In this document: piece by piece, positions 1 to 10,805 of the stretch
Layout: each line of letters begins with the position of its first letter
How positions within the stretch are numbered: position 1 is the stretch's first letter
Origin: Dactylorhiza incarnata
Lineage: Eukaryota > Streptophyta > Magnoliopsida > Asparagales > Orchidaceae
Direction: 5' to 3'
DNA: 64,000 bases
NCBI GenBank assembly: GCA_033032865.1
Contig: JAWHQI010000165.1
Span: 3,545,001-3,609,000, forward strand
Notes under the pieces: generated by a model
What the model was told of the DNA's origin: nothing
Databases searched by the model: none
The model's input: only the letters and a program-made list of their open reading frames with translations
Translations under genes and position numbers: made by a program

Positions 1-166
1 TTTTGAAAAAATTGCTTGATTACAAAATTGAGTTTTTAATTTTTTTTTCTTAATATGATACCCAACAGACATAAAATACATAAAAATATGTACTTCACAT
101 CCAGGGCATGCAGTAAATACATAAAAATTTCTAATCTGACTGTAGACGATCGAAGCATTTCTCCAA

Positions 167-404
167 CATACACACATACATACACAAACACATATAGACA
201 CACATATACAAACATAATACACACACAAACATACACACATACATACACAAACACATATACACAAAAATACACATATACACACACAAACACATATACACAA
301 AACTCAAGCATACACACAAACACATATATCTACACAAACACACACATACATTCATACACACACATATACACATACACACACATACACAAAAAACATATAC
401 AAAT
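167..404. repeat. CA/TA-rich microsatellite
   Basis: This is a run of ACACAT, ACATAC and ACAAACACATATA units with many interruptions. It stays open in several frames on both strands only because the repeat lacks stop triplets, so the Tyr/Thr/His-rich and Val/Cys/Tyr-rich translations are not credible proteins. It is a simple-sequence repeat. Confidence 0.9.
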
Positions 405-583
405 ACCCAAAAAAATTGAACAAATCTTCGATATTATTACATCATTCCAAGTGAAACTGGGCATAAATTCTAGCATCAAACAAGCTTGGTGTTTACACCA
501 TTCCAAGATAAATGAAGATCGAAGATAGAGGAGGGATTATATCAGATCAGTCGACTGGGAGGTCTACGGTAGAGGTCTGCGGC

Positions 584-745
584 AGATCTGCGGGATTCCT
601 CTCCATCGGCGAAGACCAGGAAGAGCTCGATAGGCAGATCTGCGGGATTCTTCTCCGTCGGCGAAGACCAGGAAGAGCTCGATCGGGAAGCTAGCGATCG
701 GGAAGATATCGATCTGCGGGATTCCTCTCCGTCGGCGAAGATCAG
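584..745. repeat. Short imperfect tandem block
   Basis: The words GATCTGCGGGATTC and GTCGGCGAAGA recur three times, at about 584, 636 and 710. Copies 1 and 2 lie 52 bp apart, and copy 3 follows after a 22-bp insert rich in GATCGGGAAG. Similar blocks are common in LTR or leader regions of plant retroelements, but no element boundary is visible here. Confidence 0.6.
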
Positions 746-1439
746 CGTGTGCTCGGCGATCGGCAGTTCTAGATCGGGATCAAGGGGGCAGATGCGCTCA
801 GCGAAGGATCGTCACGGGAGATCGCGAGAAGGAGAAAAATCACACGCACGTCTGAACTGGTGGTCCAACCCCGTCTGGCGAAATAAAAGAAACGTTATTT
901 TTAATAAAACACCCTTTGATACAATAAGCCAAAACAAATGATGTGTTTCAAAGAAATGAAGTTCCTGTCCAAACGCACAGGAGTGATTCAGCCCAACCAA
1001 ACAGGACCTTCGTCTCCTCCCTCTATTATCTGTCTAGCGACTAGCGGAGTAGACACAAGCTTAAAATAGCTTTGATAGGTGCCCCTTTAATTTTAATTGG
1101 AGATGGGCTCTGAATAGCACGTCCCCATCAAAGAGGGGCTCCGCATAGTAAATTTCTGTCCATAATAAGGAGTACCCATAATGTAGGAAGTGGAAACCTC
1201 ACAAACGGCCTCCCTAAACAACCCACTTTGACCGCACGACAGGCGCCGCGCGGCAACAACAAGACAACCACCGTGCGGCCATGGCACGGAAACCGCCGCA
1301 CGAACACGGTGCAGCCACCGTCGTGCGGCACCCCCAGTGCGGCACGCCCCCCACATGGGCTTGGCATGGCATTCACCGCGCGGCCCTAGCACGGAGGCCA
1401 CCACGCGGCGGACCTGGTGCGACATTCGCCGCGCGGTGA
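746..1439. other. Unassigned GC-rich stretch
   Basis: No coding motif, RNA gene or element end is recognised. The last 200 bases are rich in GCGGC and CCGCGCGG palindromes and grade into the 28-bp array that follows. The open frames here have no domain-like composition. Confidence 0.5.
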
Positions 1440-1831
1440 CCGCTCACAACGCCTCCGCGCTCACGACGCGCTCACAACGCCTCCGCGCTCACGGCGCGCT
1501 CACAACGCCTCCGCGCTCACGGCGCGCTCACAATGCCTTCGCGCTCACGAAGCACTCACAACGCCTACGCGCTCACGACGCGCTCACAACGCCTCCGCGC
1601 TCACGCCACGCTCACAACGCCTCCGCGATTACGGCGCGCTCACAACGCCTCCGTGCTCAAGATGCGCTCACAACGCCTCCGTGCTCAAGATGCGCTCACA
1701 ACGCCTCCGTGCTCAAGATGCGCTCACAACGCCTTCGCGATCACGAAACTCTCCCAACGCCTTCGCGATCACGTCGCGCTCATAACACCTCTGTGCTCAC
1801 GGCGCGCTCACAATGCCTCCGCGCTTAGGGC
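1440..1831 (+). repeat. 28-bp minisatellite, 14 copies
   Basis: The unit is GCGCTCACAACGCCTCCG followed by CGCTCACGRC, repeated about 14 times with no change in period. Copies 8-10 are nearly identical to one another (ending GTGCTCAAGAT), which points to recent local amplification. Because 28 is not a multiple of 3, three overlapping frames give the same Arg/Ala/His-rich peptide repeat, which I regard as an artefact. By analogy with the other arrays in this window, this could be the U3 repeat of a plus-strand LTR. Confidence 0.9.
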
Positions 1832-2520
1832 GCGTACGACAATTAACCTTCTTTGCTTCTCGTGTCAACAAAGATTGCAGGGCTAGTTCGTTGTCGTCAT
1901 CGCCACCAACAGTCCTGCCCAAACTGCCCAAATTGCCCATACTGCCCGAGGGGTAAAACCGTCATATCGGTAAAAATAGTGATCTGTGTGCTCCTGATCA
2001 TGCATCCTGATTCACCCCGTCCGATAGTTATGGTGGTTACAACGACGCAATTACCATGCCGCCCCTGTCAAAAACTATTAAAGGAGCCCAAAGCCCTCAT
2101 TTGAAGGGACATTGCTTCAGCGCCCGAGAGAGCCACTTCGAAGATTCTTCAGAGTTATCCTTCGGCGTTCGAAGAATCTTTTGAAGAACTCCTTCGACCT
2201 TCGAAGATCTTCGTCCTCCTTCGAAGATCTCCATCCCCTTCCAATATCTCCTTTGAAGACGACTTGTAGATCTCCATTTAGCCCTTAAAGATCCATTCCC
2301 CTTTAGAGATTCCTTCTTCGGGACTTGAAGATTTTCTCCCTCTCACTCTTCTCTATACCCTCTGGACCGAGCGTTGATCTGTCACCCTCGAACATTCGAC
2401 TACTTGTAATCCTCAGTGAAATTGTGCAATTTGGTTGGCACCGATCCGGCCCCATATTTTTCACCATTTTCGGGTTTTTAACGTAAAAAGTCTTCTTGCC
2501 AACTGTTAATCTCTACTTTG
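1832..2520 (+). other. Possible LTR fragment (TATA, R/U5-like)
   Basis: Downstream of the 28-bp array lie a TATA-like ACTATTAAAGGAG near 2075, then a stretch rich in CTTCGAAGAT, then a sequence resembling a U5 end near 2440-2500 (TTTTCACCATTTTCGGG, AACGTAAAAAG). The order of array, TATA and U5-like end is what a plus-strand LTR would show. I found no second LTR, primer site or TSD, so this is a weak inference. Confidence 0.3.
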
Positions 2521-4439
2521 ACGGTTTGAGCGCTCAACTTACTCTCGAGCTGAGACAGTTCAATTCGACCGATCAATAAGAACATTGAGCGATCCGCAAC
2601 AAGCCTAATGTAGACACAGGCTTCCTCTTGCATAGTTTTCTGTCTGCAGCTATAGTATTTCAGCTGTGGTAGTTGTTTTCAATGTATATAGCATTAGAAG
2701 GTGAGATTGCTTTCAAGGAACACTTTATTATCCTGCACGTGAAAATATATTTTTTACATATATTTTTACTTTGTTTTTTCAAAAAAAAATTCATTCACAT
2801 TTATTTAGTCTTATTTTAATTTATATTTTATTTTTGTTGTGGGTCGCATACGCTCTTACGGATTGGAGGAGTCGTACCATCTTAACTCGAAAGTGAATCA
2901 AGCGCACAAACAATCAAAAAAATAACCAACAGCCAGACAACGAGACGTTTTTCGTGGAAAAACCTGAAAAAGGAAAAAACCATGAGCCAGACCCAATTCT
3001 GACAAAATTCACTAGTTGTAATCGGTTACAATAGTTAAAATTTTGGCGAGTGACATGTCACCGCTCCTTTACAAGTTTGTGGAGAAAAAGCTAAGTTCTG
3101 AGTAGCGCTTGCGGGAGCAGTCTCTAGAGCAGAACAATCCCGGGTGGAGCGAACGCTAAGCAGGAGGAGGATGAACGGAGTGCCAAGTCTTTGCCGTAAA
3201 ACATTGAGCTCTGTATTCTTCTTTTTTCTCGGCCCTCGAAAATGAAGGTCTGTGCGCTTTTGTATAGTTTTTCTGGGGGGACGGGGCGCGTTGATAATTG
3301 CATCATTCTGGATGTTAACTTGGAGAATAGGAGCGCGCACTGAGCACGGGTGTGCGCAGGTGCACGTACCACGCACGGGCATGTGCGGGAGCGTGCGCCG
3401 TGTGGACGAGCGTGGGGCCCTGCTCGCCGCGTGCTGTCCATTTTGCGTGTAGGCACAAATTGCGTGCTCGTGTGCCCCGCACGTTCCGACATCCGTTTGA
3501 GAGATTAAACAGGAATTGCACAAGAACGTTGGAATTATTTTAAAATTATTATTATTATTATATTACTAGTATATAAAATATATACATAATATAGATAAAC
3601 AATTTAATAATTACCAGTTTGACCTGAAACACTTAAAAATATAATGGTTGCGTATAATTGGCTGGACAAGACAAAAAGCTGGGACAAAAAGTTGTTCAAT
3701 CATACAGGTATAATTATTAAATTTATATTTATAGCAATACATTTTCTTCACTGTACCCATTCTAAACTATCCGCATTTATACTTTTTATTAGTTGAGGTG
3801 TATCTGTATATATAACTTTTATTTTTATTGGATATAGATTATGTCATATTAATTAGTTCTTATCTACCTAACTTATTTTGTGTGTGGGTAAGGGTGGAGC
3901 CGCCCGGTACCTCTCTGGAAGAGAAAGAAAAAGAGGGGGAGGAGAAGGAAAGGGGGAGAGAGGGAGTAAGAGAGCGAAAGGAAGAAAAAAAAAAGAAAGG
4001 GAGGGAGAGAGTAAGACAACGCGACGATGATCAATCATTGTCATTGATTCGCCGGCGTTTTCCAAAACACCGCAAAAGCGTCGGGATGCTACCGTCGGAG
4101 TAGATTGTTGTGACATTTTTTCACAAAAAACGCCTCCAAAGACTTGAGGGCTACTGCGTATTTATTTTGGAAACGTTATGGAATGTCATTACCTAGCCCG
4201 GCGGGTTTGTGTTAAACGTGGTTATTGATTGCGGTTTTAATATATTTAAAAAATATCAATGGTCACGCTTTTATGATAAAGCGCTGCAATCGCACCGATT
4301 TTAAAATTATAATAAATAGATCTTTTGTCATGCTTTTTGATAGGGTTCCTCTAAAAGGGCTCGGGTTGAGTCGGACCGAATGCTTCTCTTCGCAGCCTCG
4401 CCCGGACCCGTAAGGAGGCTCTAGCTCTTTTGCCCGGTC
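2521..4439. other. Unassigned region
   Basis: This region is mostly AT-rich, with a GC-rich patch at 3290-3490 containing GTGCGCA and CACGCACGGGC words. Short open frames occur on both strands in that patch, but none has recognisable motifs. The only simple structure is the purine tract listed separately. Confidence 0.5.
3914..4016. repeat. Polypurine (GA-rich) tract
   Basis: About 100 bases are almost purely A and G on the plus strand, built from GAAAG, GGGAGAGAG and GGAAGAAA blocks. Tracts like this can form triplex DNA. The Glu/Lys/Arg-only peptide it would encode is an artefact. Confidence 0.8.
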
Positions 4440-5105
4440 TAAAATCATGCAGCTAAGCAGTCTCGAGTTGTCGCTTCCGCTCCGCAGAGAGCGCTTCCGC
4501 CCTCGCCTGCTCCGTAAAAGTGCTTTTGCTCGCTCCTGCTGCGCGGGAGGCGCTTTTGCGCTCACGCTCGCTCATGCTCCGCAGAAAGCGCTCCCGCTTC
4601 GCGGAGAGTGCATCCATTCCCGCCGGCTCTATAAGAGTGCTTCTGCTCGCTCCTGCTCCGCAGGAGGAACTATTGCGCTCACGCTCGCTCCTGCTCCGTA
4701 GAAAGCGCTCCCGCTCCCGCCGGCTCCGTAAGAGTGCTTCTGTTCGCTCCTGCTCCGCAGCAAGCGCTCCCGCTCCGCGGAGAGGGCTTCCGCTCCTGCC
4801 GGCTCTGTTAGAGTGCTTCCGCTCGCTCCTGCTCCGCAGGAGACGCTCTCGCGCTACCGCTCGCTTCTGCTCCGCTGAAAGCGCTCCTGCTCCACAGAGA
4901 GCGCTCCCGCTCCGCAGAGAGCGCTTCCGCTCCCGGCGGCTCCGTAAGAGTGCTTCCGCTCGCTCCTGCTCCGCGGGAGGCTCTCTCACGCTCCCGCTCA
5001 CTCTTACTCCGCAGAAAGCACTCTCCCGCTCCCGCTTGCCCCTACTCCACGGAAAGCTCTTCAGCTCTCTTGTGGTCCACAAGAAGCGCTCTCGCTTATG
5101 CTTGT
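4440..5105. repeat. GC-rich imperfect palindromic array
   Basis: Repeated words are GCTCCGCAGAAAGCGCTC, CCGGCTCCGTAAGAGTGC and CGCTCGCTCCTGCTCCGC, in units of roughly 70-120 bp with inconsistent spacing. Many units contain the small inverted repeat CTCC-TGCTCCGC-GGAG. The open frames on both strands are Arg/Ser/Ala/Leu-rich and reflect the repeat alone. It lies just left of the probable L1 LTR and may be the flank that L1 entered. Confidence 0.75.
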
Positions 5106-5161
5106 TCCGCGGAGTGCGCCACTATCATCCCTCGCCGGCGGCGATCGCCTGCCGCCACCAC

Positions 5162-5866
5162 TGTTGGAACCGAGAATCGTCCGAACGAGGAGTTCGGACC
5201 CCTAAGAGGAGGCAGCTAGTACTTACTAATCCCGAAGATTCAGAACTAAACACCTACCTTTGGCTGCAGCGCGGAGGTCCCAACACACACCCGGAAGATC
5301 TTAGAGCGCTTCCCCTCCTAAGCCAAAGCTTAAGCCGGGCACCTTGGAGAGCCTAAGGAGCTAACCAAAGATGACCTTAGGAGGAAGAAGCCAGAGAAGT
5401 GGATCCTTTCCAAAGGTGCCCTTAGGGTCTATATATAGTTTTTCACTCCTGGCCAGCTAATAGCGCAATACCGCCTTTTGGTTTTACTAACCGCACCCCA
5501 AACTGGTCTGCTAACAGCCAAACCCCGTTGTTCTGAAGGGCTATTGACATCCCACAAAGCGTATCGAGGCGAGCCGGCACCAGGGGACCCTATAGAGGCG
5601 GCACCCGGGGACCCTGTCGAGCCGTCACCCGAGGACCCTGGCGAGCCAGCCCTCGGGGACGCAGTCGAGCCGGCACCCGGGGACCCTGCCGAGCCAGCAA
5701 CCGGGGACCCTGCTGAGCCGGCACCCTTAGGTGTCTTCCTTAGGCAATTTTGATCTCGACAAAAATGGGGTGGGACATGCGAGATCTTCTCTACTCGCCC
5801 CAGGTGGGCGAGAAGTTTTAAGGTGTCCTCGGGCATCTCGGACCTCGATGAATTACGGGATATACA
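5162..5866 (-). mobile_element. L1: probable 3' LTR of a pol-less Ty3/gypsy element
   Basis: On the plus strand the segment starts TGTTGGAACC and ends GGGATATACA, so it has TG...CA ends. Immediately to its right is a polypurine tract read on the minus strand, as expected upstream of a minus-strand 3' LTR. A TATA-like CTATATATAG lies at 5429-5438, about 430 bp into the LTR, and a 24-bp array occupies the upstream U3. The gypsy gag at 7880-8814 has the same orientation. The matching 5' LTR would lie beyond the right edge, so the left boundary is inferred only. Confidence 0.4.
5571..5726. repeat. 24-bp minisatellite in L1 U3
   Basis: About six to seven copies of GAGCCGGCACCCGGGGACCC plus four bases lie head to tail. 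Since 24 is a multiple of 3, both strands stay open and give Pro/Gly/Ala/Ser-rich collagen-like peptides, which I do not accept as genes. Confidence 0.85.
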
Positions 5867-5885
5867 CAATCCCCGCTTTTTTTTG
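5867..5885 (-). other. L1 polypurine tract (putative)
   Basis: Read on the minus strand this is AAAAAAAAGCGGGGATTG directly before the LTR start TGTATATCCC. Position and composition fit a plus-strand primer for reverse transcription. It supports the L1 LTR boundary. Confidence 0.45.
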
Positions 5886-6361
5886 AACTCGGCACGAGGT
5901 CAGAAAAAATAATGGAGAACCCATGGTTCATAGATATTAGAACCTACGGACCTGCCAGCTTGGTGGGAGCCATCTAGCGCCATCTAGCGCCGCCTAGCGC
6001 TGGCCCAAAGGCCAAATTCACACGTCTACCTGCTTACGTACAACAATGCGTGGGCCGAGACCTTGATCACTCGCCCTGCTCACCTCGCCTTCACCCGAAT
6101 GGACCTTTTATACCTTACCACTACTCGGGCGAGACTCGCTTCCCACTCGCCGAGCGGTACAATATGGGCGAGTGGGCGAGATCTCGGCCGGCGAGTTGCT
6201 CGTTGAACTTTACTTGCCCCCCTTTGCTCCCTTCTTATGCTAAGTGAAGTTTACCTATTCCCGAGTGCTACCCGTCATTTTCCATCTAGTGTGAGCCGGG
6301 TTAACAAGTCGGCTTGGAATCTCTTCTTTCGCATTCCTTTCTTTTCCACTTCTCTATGGGC
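5886..6361 (-). other. L1 3' untranslated region with GGGCGAG words
   Basis: There is no coding sequence. CTCGCC/GGCGAG words recur at least eight times between 6057 and 6200, and the same word appears inside the L1 LTR near 5795-5812. An imperfect triplicate of CATCTAGCGC lies at 5970-5998. The region separates the satellite array from the putative polypurine tract. Confidence 0.45.
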
Positions 6362-7670
6362 GAGCCTATGACCCTGCCAGCTAGGTGAGAGCTTGATCAG
6401 AGGGCCTGCTTCGGGGCCTATTACCTTTCGAAACTTTCATGCCATCGAGTGAGCCTACAACCCTGCCAGCTTGGTGGAAGCCTGGTCAGTGGGTCTGCAT
6501 CGGGGCCTATTACCATTTGAAACTTTCCTGCCACCGAGCGAGCCTACGACCCTGCCAACTTGGTGGAAGCCTGGTCAGCGGGTCTGCTTCGGGGCCTATT
6601 ATCTTTTGAAACTTTCCTGCTACCGAACGAGCCTACGGCCCTGCCAGCTTGGTGGGAGCCTGGTCAGCGGGTCTGCTTTGGGTCCTATTACCTTTTGAAA
6701 CTTTCCTGCCACCGAGCGAGCCTACTGCCCTACCTTCTTGGTGGGAGCCTGGTCAGCAGGTCTGCTTCGGGGCCTATTACCTTTCAAAACTTTCCTGCCA
6801 TCGAGCCAGCCTACGACCCTGCCAGCTTGGTGGGAGCCTGGTCAGCGGGTCTGCTTCGGGGCCTATTACCTTTTGAAATTTTCCTGCCAACGAGCGATCC
6901 TACGACCCAGCCAGCTTGGTGGGAGCCTGGTCAATGGGTCTGCTTCGGGTCCTATTACCTTTCAAAACTTTCCTGCCACCGAGCTAGCCTACAACCCTGC
7001 CAGCTTGGTGGAAGCCTAGTCAGCGGGTCTGCTTCGGGGCCTATTACCTTTTGAAACTTTCCTACCACCGAGCGAGCCTACGACCCTGCCAGCTTGGTGG
7101 AAGCCTGGTCAGCATGTCTGCTTCGGGGCTTATTTCCTTTTGAAAATTTCCTGCCACCGAGCGAGCCTACGACCCCGCCAGCTTGGTGGAAGCCTGGTCA
7201 GCGGGGTCTGCTTTGGTGCATATTACCTTTCAAAACTTTCATGCCACCGAACGAGGCTACGACCCTGCCAGCTTGGTGGGAGCCTGGTTAGCGGGTCTGC
7301 TTCGGGGACTATTACCTTTTGAAACTTTCCTACCATCGACTGAGCCTATGACCCTGCCAACTTGGTGGGAGCCTAGTCCACGAGTCTGCTTCGGGGACTA
7401 TTACCTCTCAAAACCTTCCTGCCACCGAGCGAGCCTACGACCTGCCAGCTTGGTGGGAGCCGGATCAGCGGGTCTGCTTTAGGGCCTATTACCTTTCAAA
7501 ACTTTCCTGCCACCGAGCGAGCCTACGACCCTACCAGTTTGGTGGGAGCCTGGTCAGCGGGTCTGCTTCGGGACCTATTACCTTTTGAAACTTTCCTGCC
7601 ACCGAGCGAGCCTACGACCCTGCCAGCTTAGTGGGAGCCTGATCACCGGGTCTGCTTCGGGACCTATCAC
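6362..7670 (-). repeat. 89-bp satellite-like array, about 14.7 copies
   Basis: The unit contains GAGCCTACGACCCTGCCAGC, TTGGTGGGAGCCTGGTCAGC, GGGTCTGCTTCGGGGCCTAT and TACCTTTTGAAACTTTCCTG. The period is exactly 89 bp in nearly every copy. As 89 is not divisible by 3, each of three plus-strand frames reads the same 89-residue peptide repeat, giving long open frames that are not genes. The array lies between the gypsy gag remnant and its probable 3' LTR. 3' UTRs of plant Ty3/gypsy elements are a known source of satellite repeats. Confidence 0.92.
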
Positions 7671-7879
7671 ATATCAAGCGTCGCCATCTTATAAATTGAC
7701 ATCATCTATTCATAAAAGAAAAACAAAGTTCTAAAACACACATTTTTACTGTTGAAACTCAAGGATAGAAACATTTCAAGTCCTCACTGCTTAGCTCGAG
7801 AAATCCCTTCTGCCACTCATTCGTCTCCTTCTCCTAGGCATGGACTTCCTCAATCCTCACCGGTTGTTGTTGTCACTAT

Positions 7880-8814
7880 ATCAGATCCCTTGTCCCCCTC
7901 ATTTCTAAAAACTCTTGGAAGGTGGCCGTCGCATGACCTTCCTCTTGGTGGAAGTCACAGTAGGGTAACGCCACCCTGGCCCTCCTCTTCCTCTTCTTTT
8001 TGCTTTTTTGGCTCTCCTCCCTCTACCCGGGACAATCGCCATGGCTTGCTGCAGCGGGGGAGGGGGTGCCCTAAGACCCTGCCTCCACCCTAACTGGTGA
8101 GGTCTTCCTTGGCCCCCTTGGATATTACCCCCTCCTTGGGCGAAGCCTCTTCCCGGACCCTGCGCGCCTCCTCCCTGCTGTCTCCACCCTAACTCCGGGG
8201 CTCTCGCTCCTCACTCCTCCTAACCTCCAGCTGCCCAACCTCTGGCTCACTCAGCTTTTCCAACCTTCTTGCAAATTCCGGGTTGGCTGCCTCCCCCTCG
8301 ATCTCCTCCGTCGCCCTTTCCATCAACTCTTCAAAGGAAATGGTGGTCTTCCGCTTTAGAATCATCTTGAAGAATCACTCCCACAACCCCACCGTGAAGG
8401 CGAGCTGGAGGGAGAATCCGGGCACTTCCTGTGTGAGCAGGACCTCCTCCTGGAATTGGTCCACATAGTGAGCCAGCGACTCTCCCGGCCCTTGCTTGAT
8501 TTTGAAGAGTGCCTACACATCCTTCTTCCTTTTCTTCGAGGTCAAAAATCATAGCAAAAAGCTACGACACAGGTCCTCAAACGCATAGATTGATCCTCCC
8601 GGAAGCTGGTGAAACCAGTGCCGCACCTTCTCCTTCAGGGTGGTGGCGAAGTGTCGGCACTTAAAAGCGTCTAACATGGGCCTAAGGGAGGCCATGTCGT
8701 CGAACCATTGCAGGTGTTGGACGGGGTCATCCTTGCCGGTGTAGTACACCATGTCCGGCTCCCTGAACCCCTTAGGGAGTGATGCCGAGAGCACCAGCTC
8801 GCAGGACGGGCTTC
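7880..8814 (-). pseudogene. gag: L1: Ty3/gypsy gag remnant (retrotransposon gag domain)
   Basis: Gag packages the element RNA in cytoplasmic particles. Reading leftward from 8814, the frame gives the retrotransposon gag core: YYTGKDDPVQHLQWFDDMA, then CRHFATTLKEKVRHWFHQLP and SIYAFEDLCRSF. After stops near 8550 and 8510 the frame resumes with GPGESLAHYVDQFQEEVLL and FEELMERATEEIEGEAANPE. Further on, CDFHQEEGHAT resembles the Cys-His motif that follows this domain. The 5' end of the gene is cut off by L2 at 8815. At least three stops and one frameshift make it a pseudogene. No protease, RT, RNase H or integrase follows to the left, where the 89-bp array starts instead, so the element was probably non-autonomous. 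The gag assignment is secure; the L1 element boundaries are not. Confidence 0.85.
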
Positions 8815-9118
8815 TGTTGGAACAACCCAATTACTGATTTGGGCTAGGATCACTATATGTTGACCAGGACTAAGTTGACCCCATTGTATAGTCTAAGGGT
8901 CAAGGTCTAAGGCTGTTTGAGTTAGCTAGAACTTAGGAAAAACTCTAAGTCTCTATGTTTGACAAACTCCATACTGCGTTCAATGAACTCCATCCTGCGT
9001 TCGACGAACTTCATGCTCTAGTTCGACGAACTTGCCAAGTCTCTGCGTTCGACGAACTTCTCTCTGCGTTCGACGAACGTCATGCTTCAGTTCGACGAAC
9101 TTGCTCTCCAGCTCGACG
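8815..9118 (+). mobile_element. L2: first part of the 5' LTR, split by L3
   Basis: The LTR starts TGTTGGAACAACCC and interrupts the L1 gag. From 8955 it carries an array of GTTCGACGAACTY words. L3 enters at 9119 and the LTR resumes at 62204. The copies of CGACG at 9114-9118 and 62204-62208 are the L3 target duplication. Removing one copy rejoins an uninterrupted motif array, which shows that both halves are one LTR of about 1.9 kb. Confidence 0.85.
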
Positions 9119-10610
9119 TGTTGGATCTGTAGGCGCCCTTAGAGGGGGGGGGGGGGCGAATAAGGGTTTTAAAAACTTTAAACTTTAATAGAAAACTTTT
9201 GATATTTTGATCGAAGTTAAATCAAAAGTAAAGAGATAATGAAATTAGAAATGAAATTAATTTTATTAAACAAGAAAAGACATGATTAACATTTATAAAA
9301 TTGATTACAAAATCTGATTTCAATGACGCTAGAAATCGAAGCGAATAATATGAAAACCCTTTTTGTTTTCTATACCGACTCGTATCCCCACGAAATGGTT
9401 GGCTTTAGCCGATCTTTCCGCAAATACGGCCTCAAGCCGCTCTAGCCAATCTATCACAAGAAAGGCCTCGAGCACCCCCTAGATCTACTCCCTAGACCCA
9501 GTCGCCAACACGAGGCGAATTATTCCCTAAGTCCAACCTAGACCTAGTCGCCATGTGGCGAATTCATGAACCGATTAGAAAGATGAAATAAAGGACAAAA
9601 TATAAAATACAAATATAAAACTCCCTATGAGGTAATCTGAAGGAGACGCCGAAGAATCGTTGAAGATCGTAGGAAGTCCAAGCGTGCGTTCTTCGCGTTG
9701 AGTTAGCGTGTTGATCCAAGCCTCCTTTGATTCCTCCTTTTGAAATATAAGTGGGAGATGTGTTTGTCTGGAAATACGGCCCTCACAAAGTTTCTGAAGT
9801 GCTGGAATAGGGCTCTTGACAATCAGTAGTCAGAGAAGACAAAATCCTCCGATTTATAGAATTTGAGCTAACGCCGAGGTTAAGTCCTAATGCCTGGCGT
9901 TGACCATGTATAGCAACATATTAATGGCTCGGATCTTCAGAAGAGGAAGGAGATTCTGCACTTTAGGAATGTTTTATTTTAGGCAATATGAACGCTGGCG
10001 TTAAGGCTAACGCGGCGCGTTGGGCAAATCATTCCTAATGTTCCTCCTGAAATCACGGCTGCTTTCTCCTTGCCATTCGTCGACCGGATAGCGCCCAGCG
10101 CTAAGACTAACGCCTGGCGTTGAGTTTCATCATTAATTAGCTGGCACCCCAATTCGTCGTGTAGATAATTTCGTCGAACACAATTCGTCGATCGGAGTTC
10201 GTCGAATGGGCTTCATCATTCGTCGAACAAAATTTCGTCGAACGCAAGATCGTCGAAAGCAGTTTCTATTTCGTCGAACCCAGCTTCCGTTCACAGCGAC
10301 TTGATTTCGTCGATCGCAGCATCTCGTTCGTCGAATGAAAATTTCGTCGAGCACATTTCGTCGAACATCGTGGTATGCATTTTGTCGAACGCCGATTTCG
10401 TCTAGCGCTAACGCCCAGCGTTAAGCTTAACGCCTGGCGTTGAGTAACTTTCAATCCTTCAGCTTGTGGTTAGTGCTAGACCATTGTTGCAGCTACCTGG
10501 TGTCAAAGCTGTCCATACCTACATGCTAAAAACACAATGGTAACATGATCAAATACAAGTAGGATTTGTTATTCTCAAATCAAAGGGATGCGGAAAACCA
10601 TGTTCCAACA
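9119..10610 (-). repeat. L3 3' LTR
   Basis: It starts TGTTGGATCTGTAGG and ends ATGTTCCAACA on the plus strand. In sense (minus) orientation: U3 with the palindrome words AACGCCAGGCGTT and about 15 copies of GTTCGACGAA (10442 to 10084), then more GCGTT words, then a TATA-like TCTATAAATC at 9853-9861. The Sirevirus-type C-tract, seen as a G-run at about 9146, lies near the end. The partner is 60712-62203. Confidence 0.93.
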
Positions 10611-10624
10611 ATCTCCCCCTTTTG
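10611..10624 (-). other. L3 polypurine tract
   Basis: The minus strand reads AAAAGGGGGAGAT immediately before the LTR start TGTTGG. This is the plant Sirevirus-type polypurine tract, used as plus-strand primer, and it fixes the orientation of L3. The next 180 bases (to 10805) are L3 3' non-coding sequence. Confidence 0.85.
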
Positions 10625-10805
10625 ATAATAACAAATCCAATTAGAGATAAATCAGATTCATAGATAATGCATTTGTGTTTTTAAAAGGATATATGACACA
10701 ACCAATTTATAAGATAATGATTAGAATTATAGTTTCATTGAACATAGTGCTCCCCCTATAAAGATTCTCCCCCTTAGTGTATACTCCCATAAACTAGATA
10801 CATGT

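Noticed and set aside
55..528. 157-codon open frame and opposing frames over the microsatellite
   Set aside because: It consists of a Thr/Tyr/His or Val/Cys/Tyr repeat set by the CA/TA repeat; no start context or domain.
1440..1831. CRISPR-like array
   Set aside because: The copies are contiguous with no unique spacers, in a plant genome.
1337..1886. Three overlapping Arg/Ser/Ala/His-rich frames
   Set aside because: They are products of a 28-bp tandem repeat that reads the same in three frames.
3035..3523. 162-codon minus-strand frame in the GC-rich patch
   Set aside because: Composition is driven by CGCAC words, with no domain, homologue-like motif or promoter context.
4453..5356. Arg/Ser/Leu-rich frames on both strands (209 and 278 codons)
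   Set aside because: They arise from the GC-rich palindromic array and have no recognisable domain.
5429..5869. Collagen-like Gly/Ser/Pro protein
   Set aside because: It is the translation of the 24-bp minisatellite in a probable LTR.
6471..7482. Series of open frames with a 89-residue repeat
   Set aside because: A non-multiple-of-3 satellite without stops gives these in all three frames.
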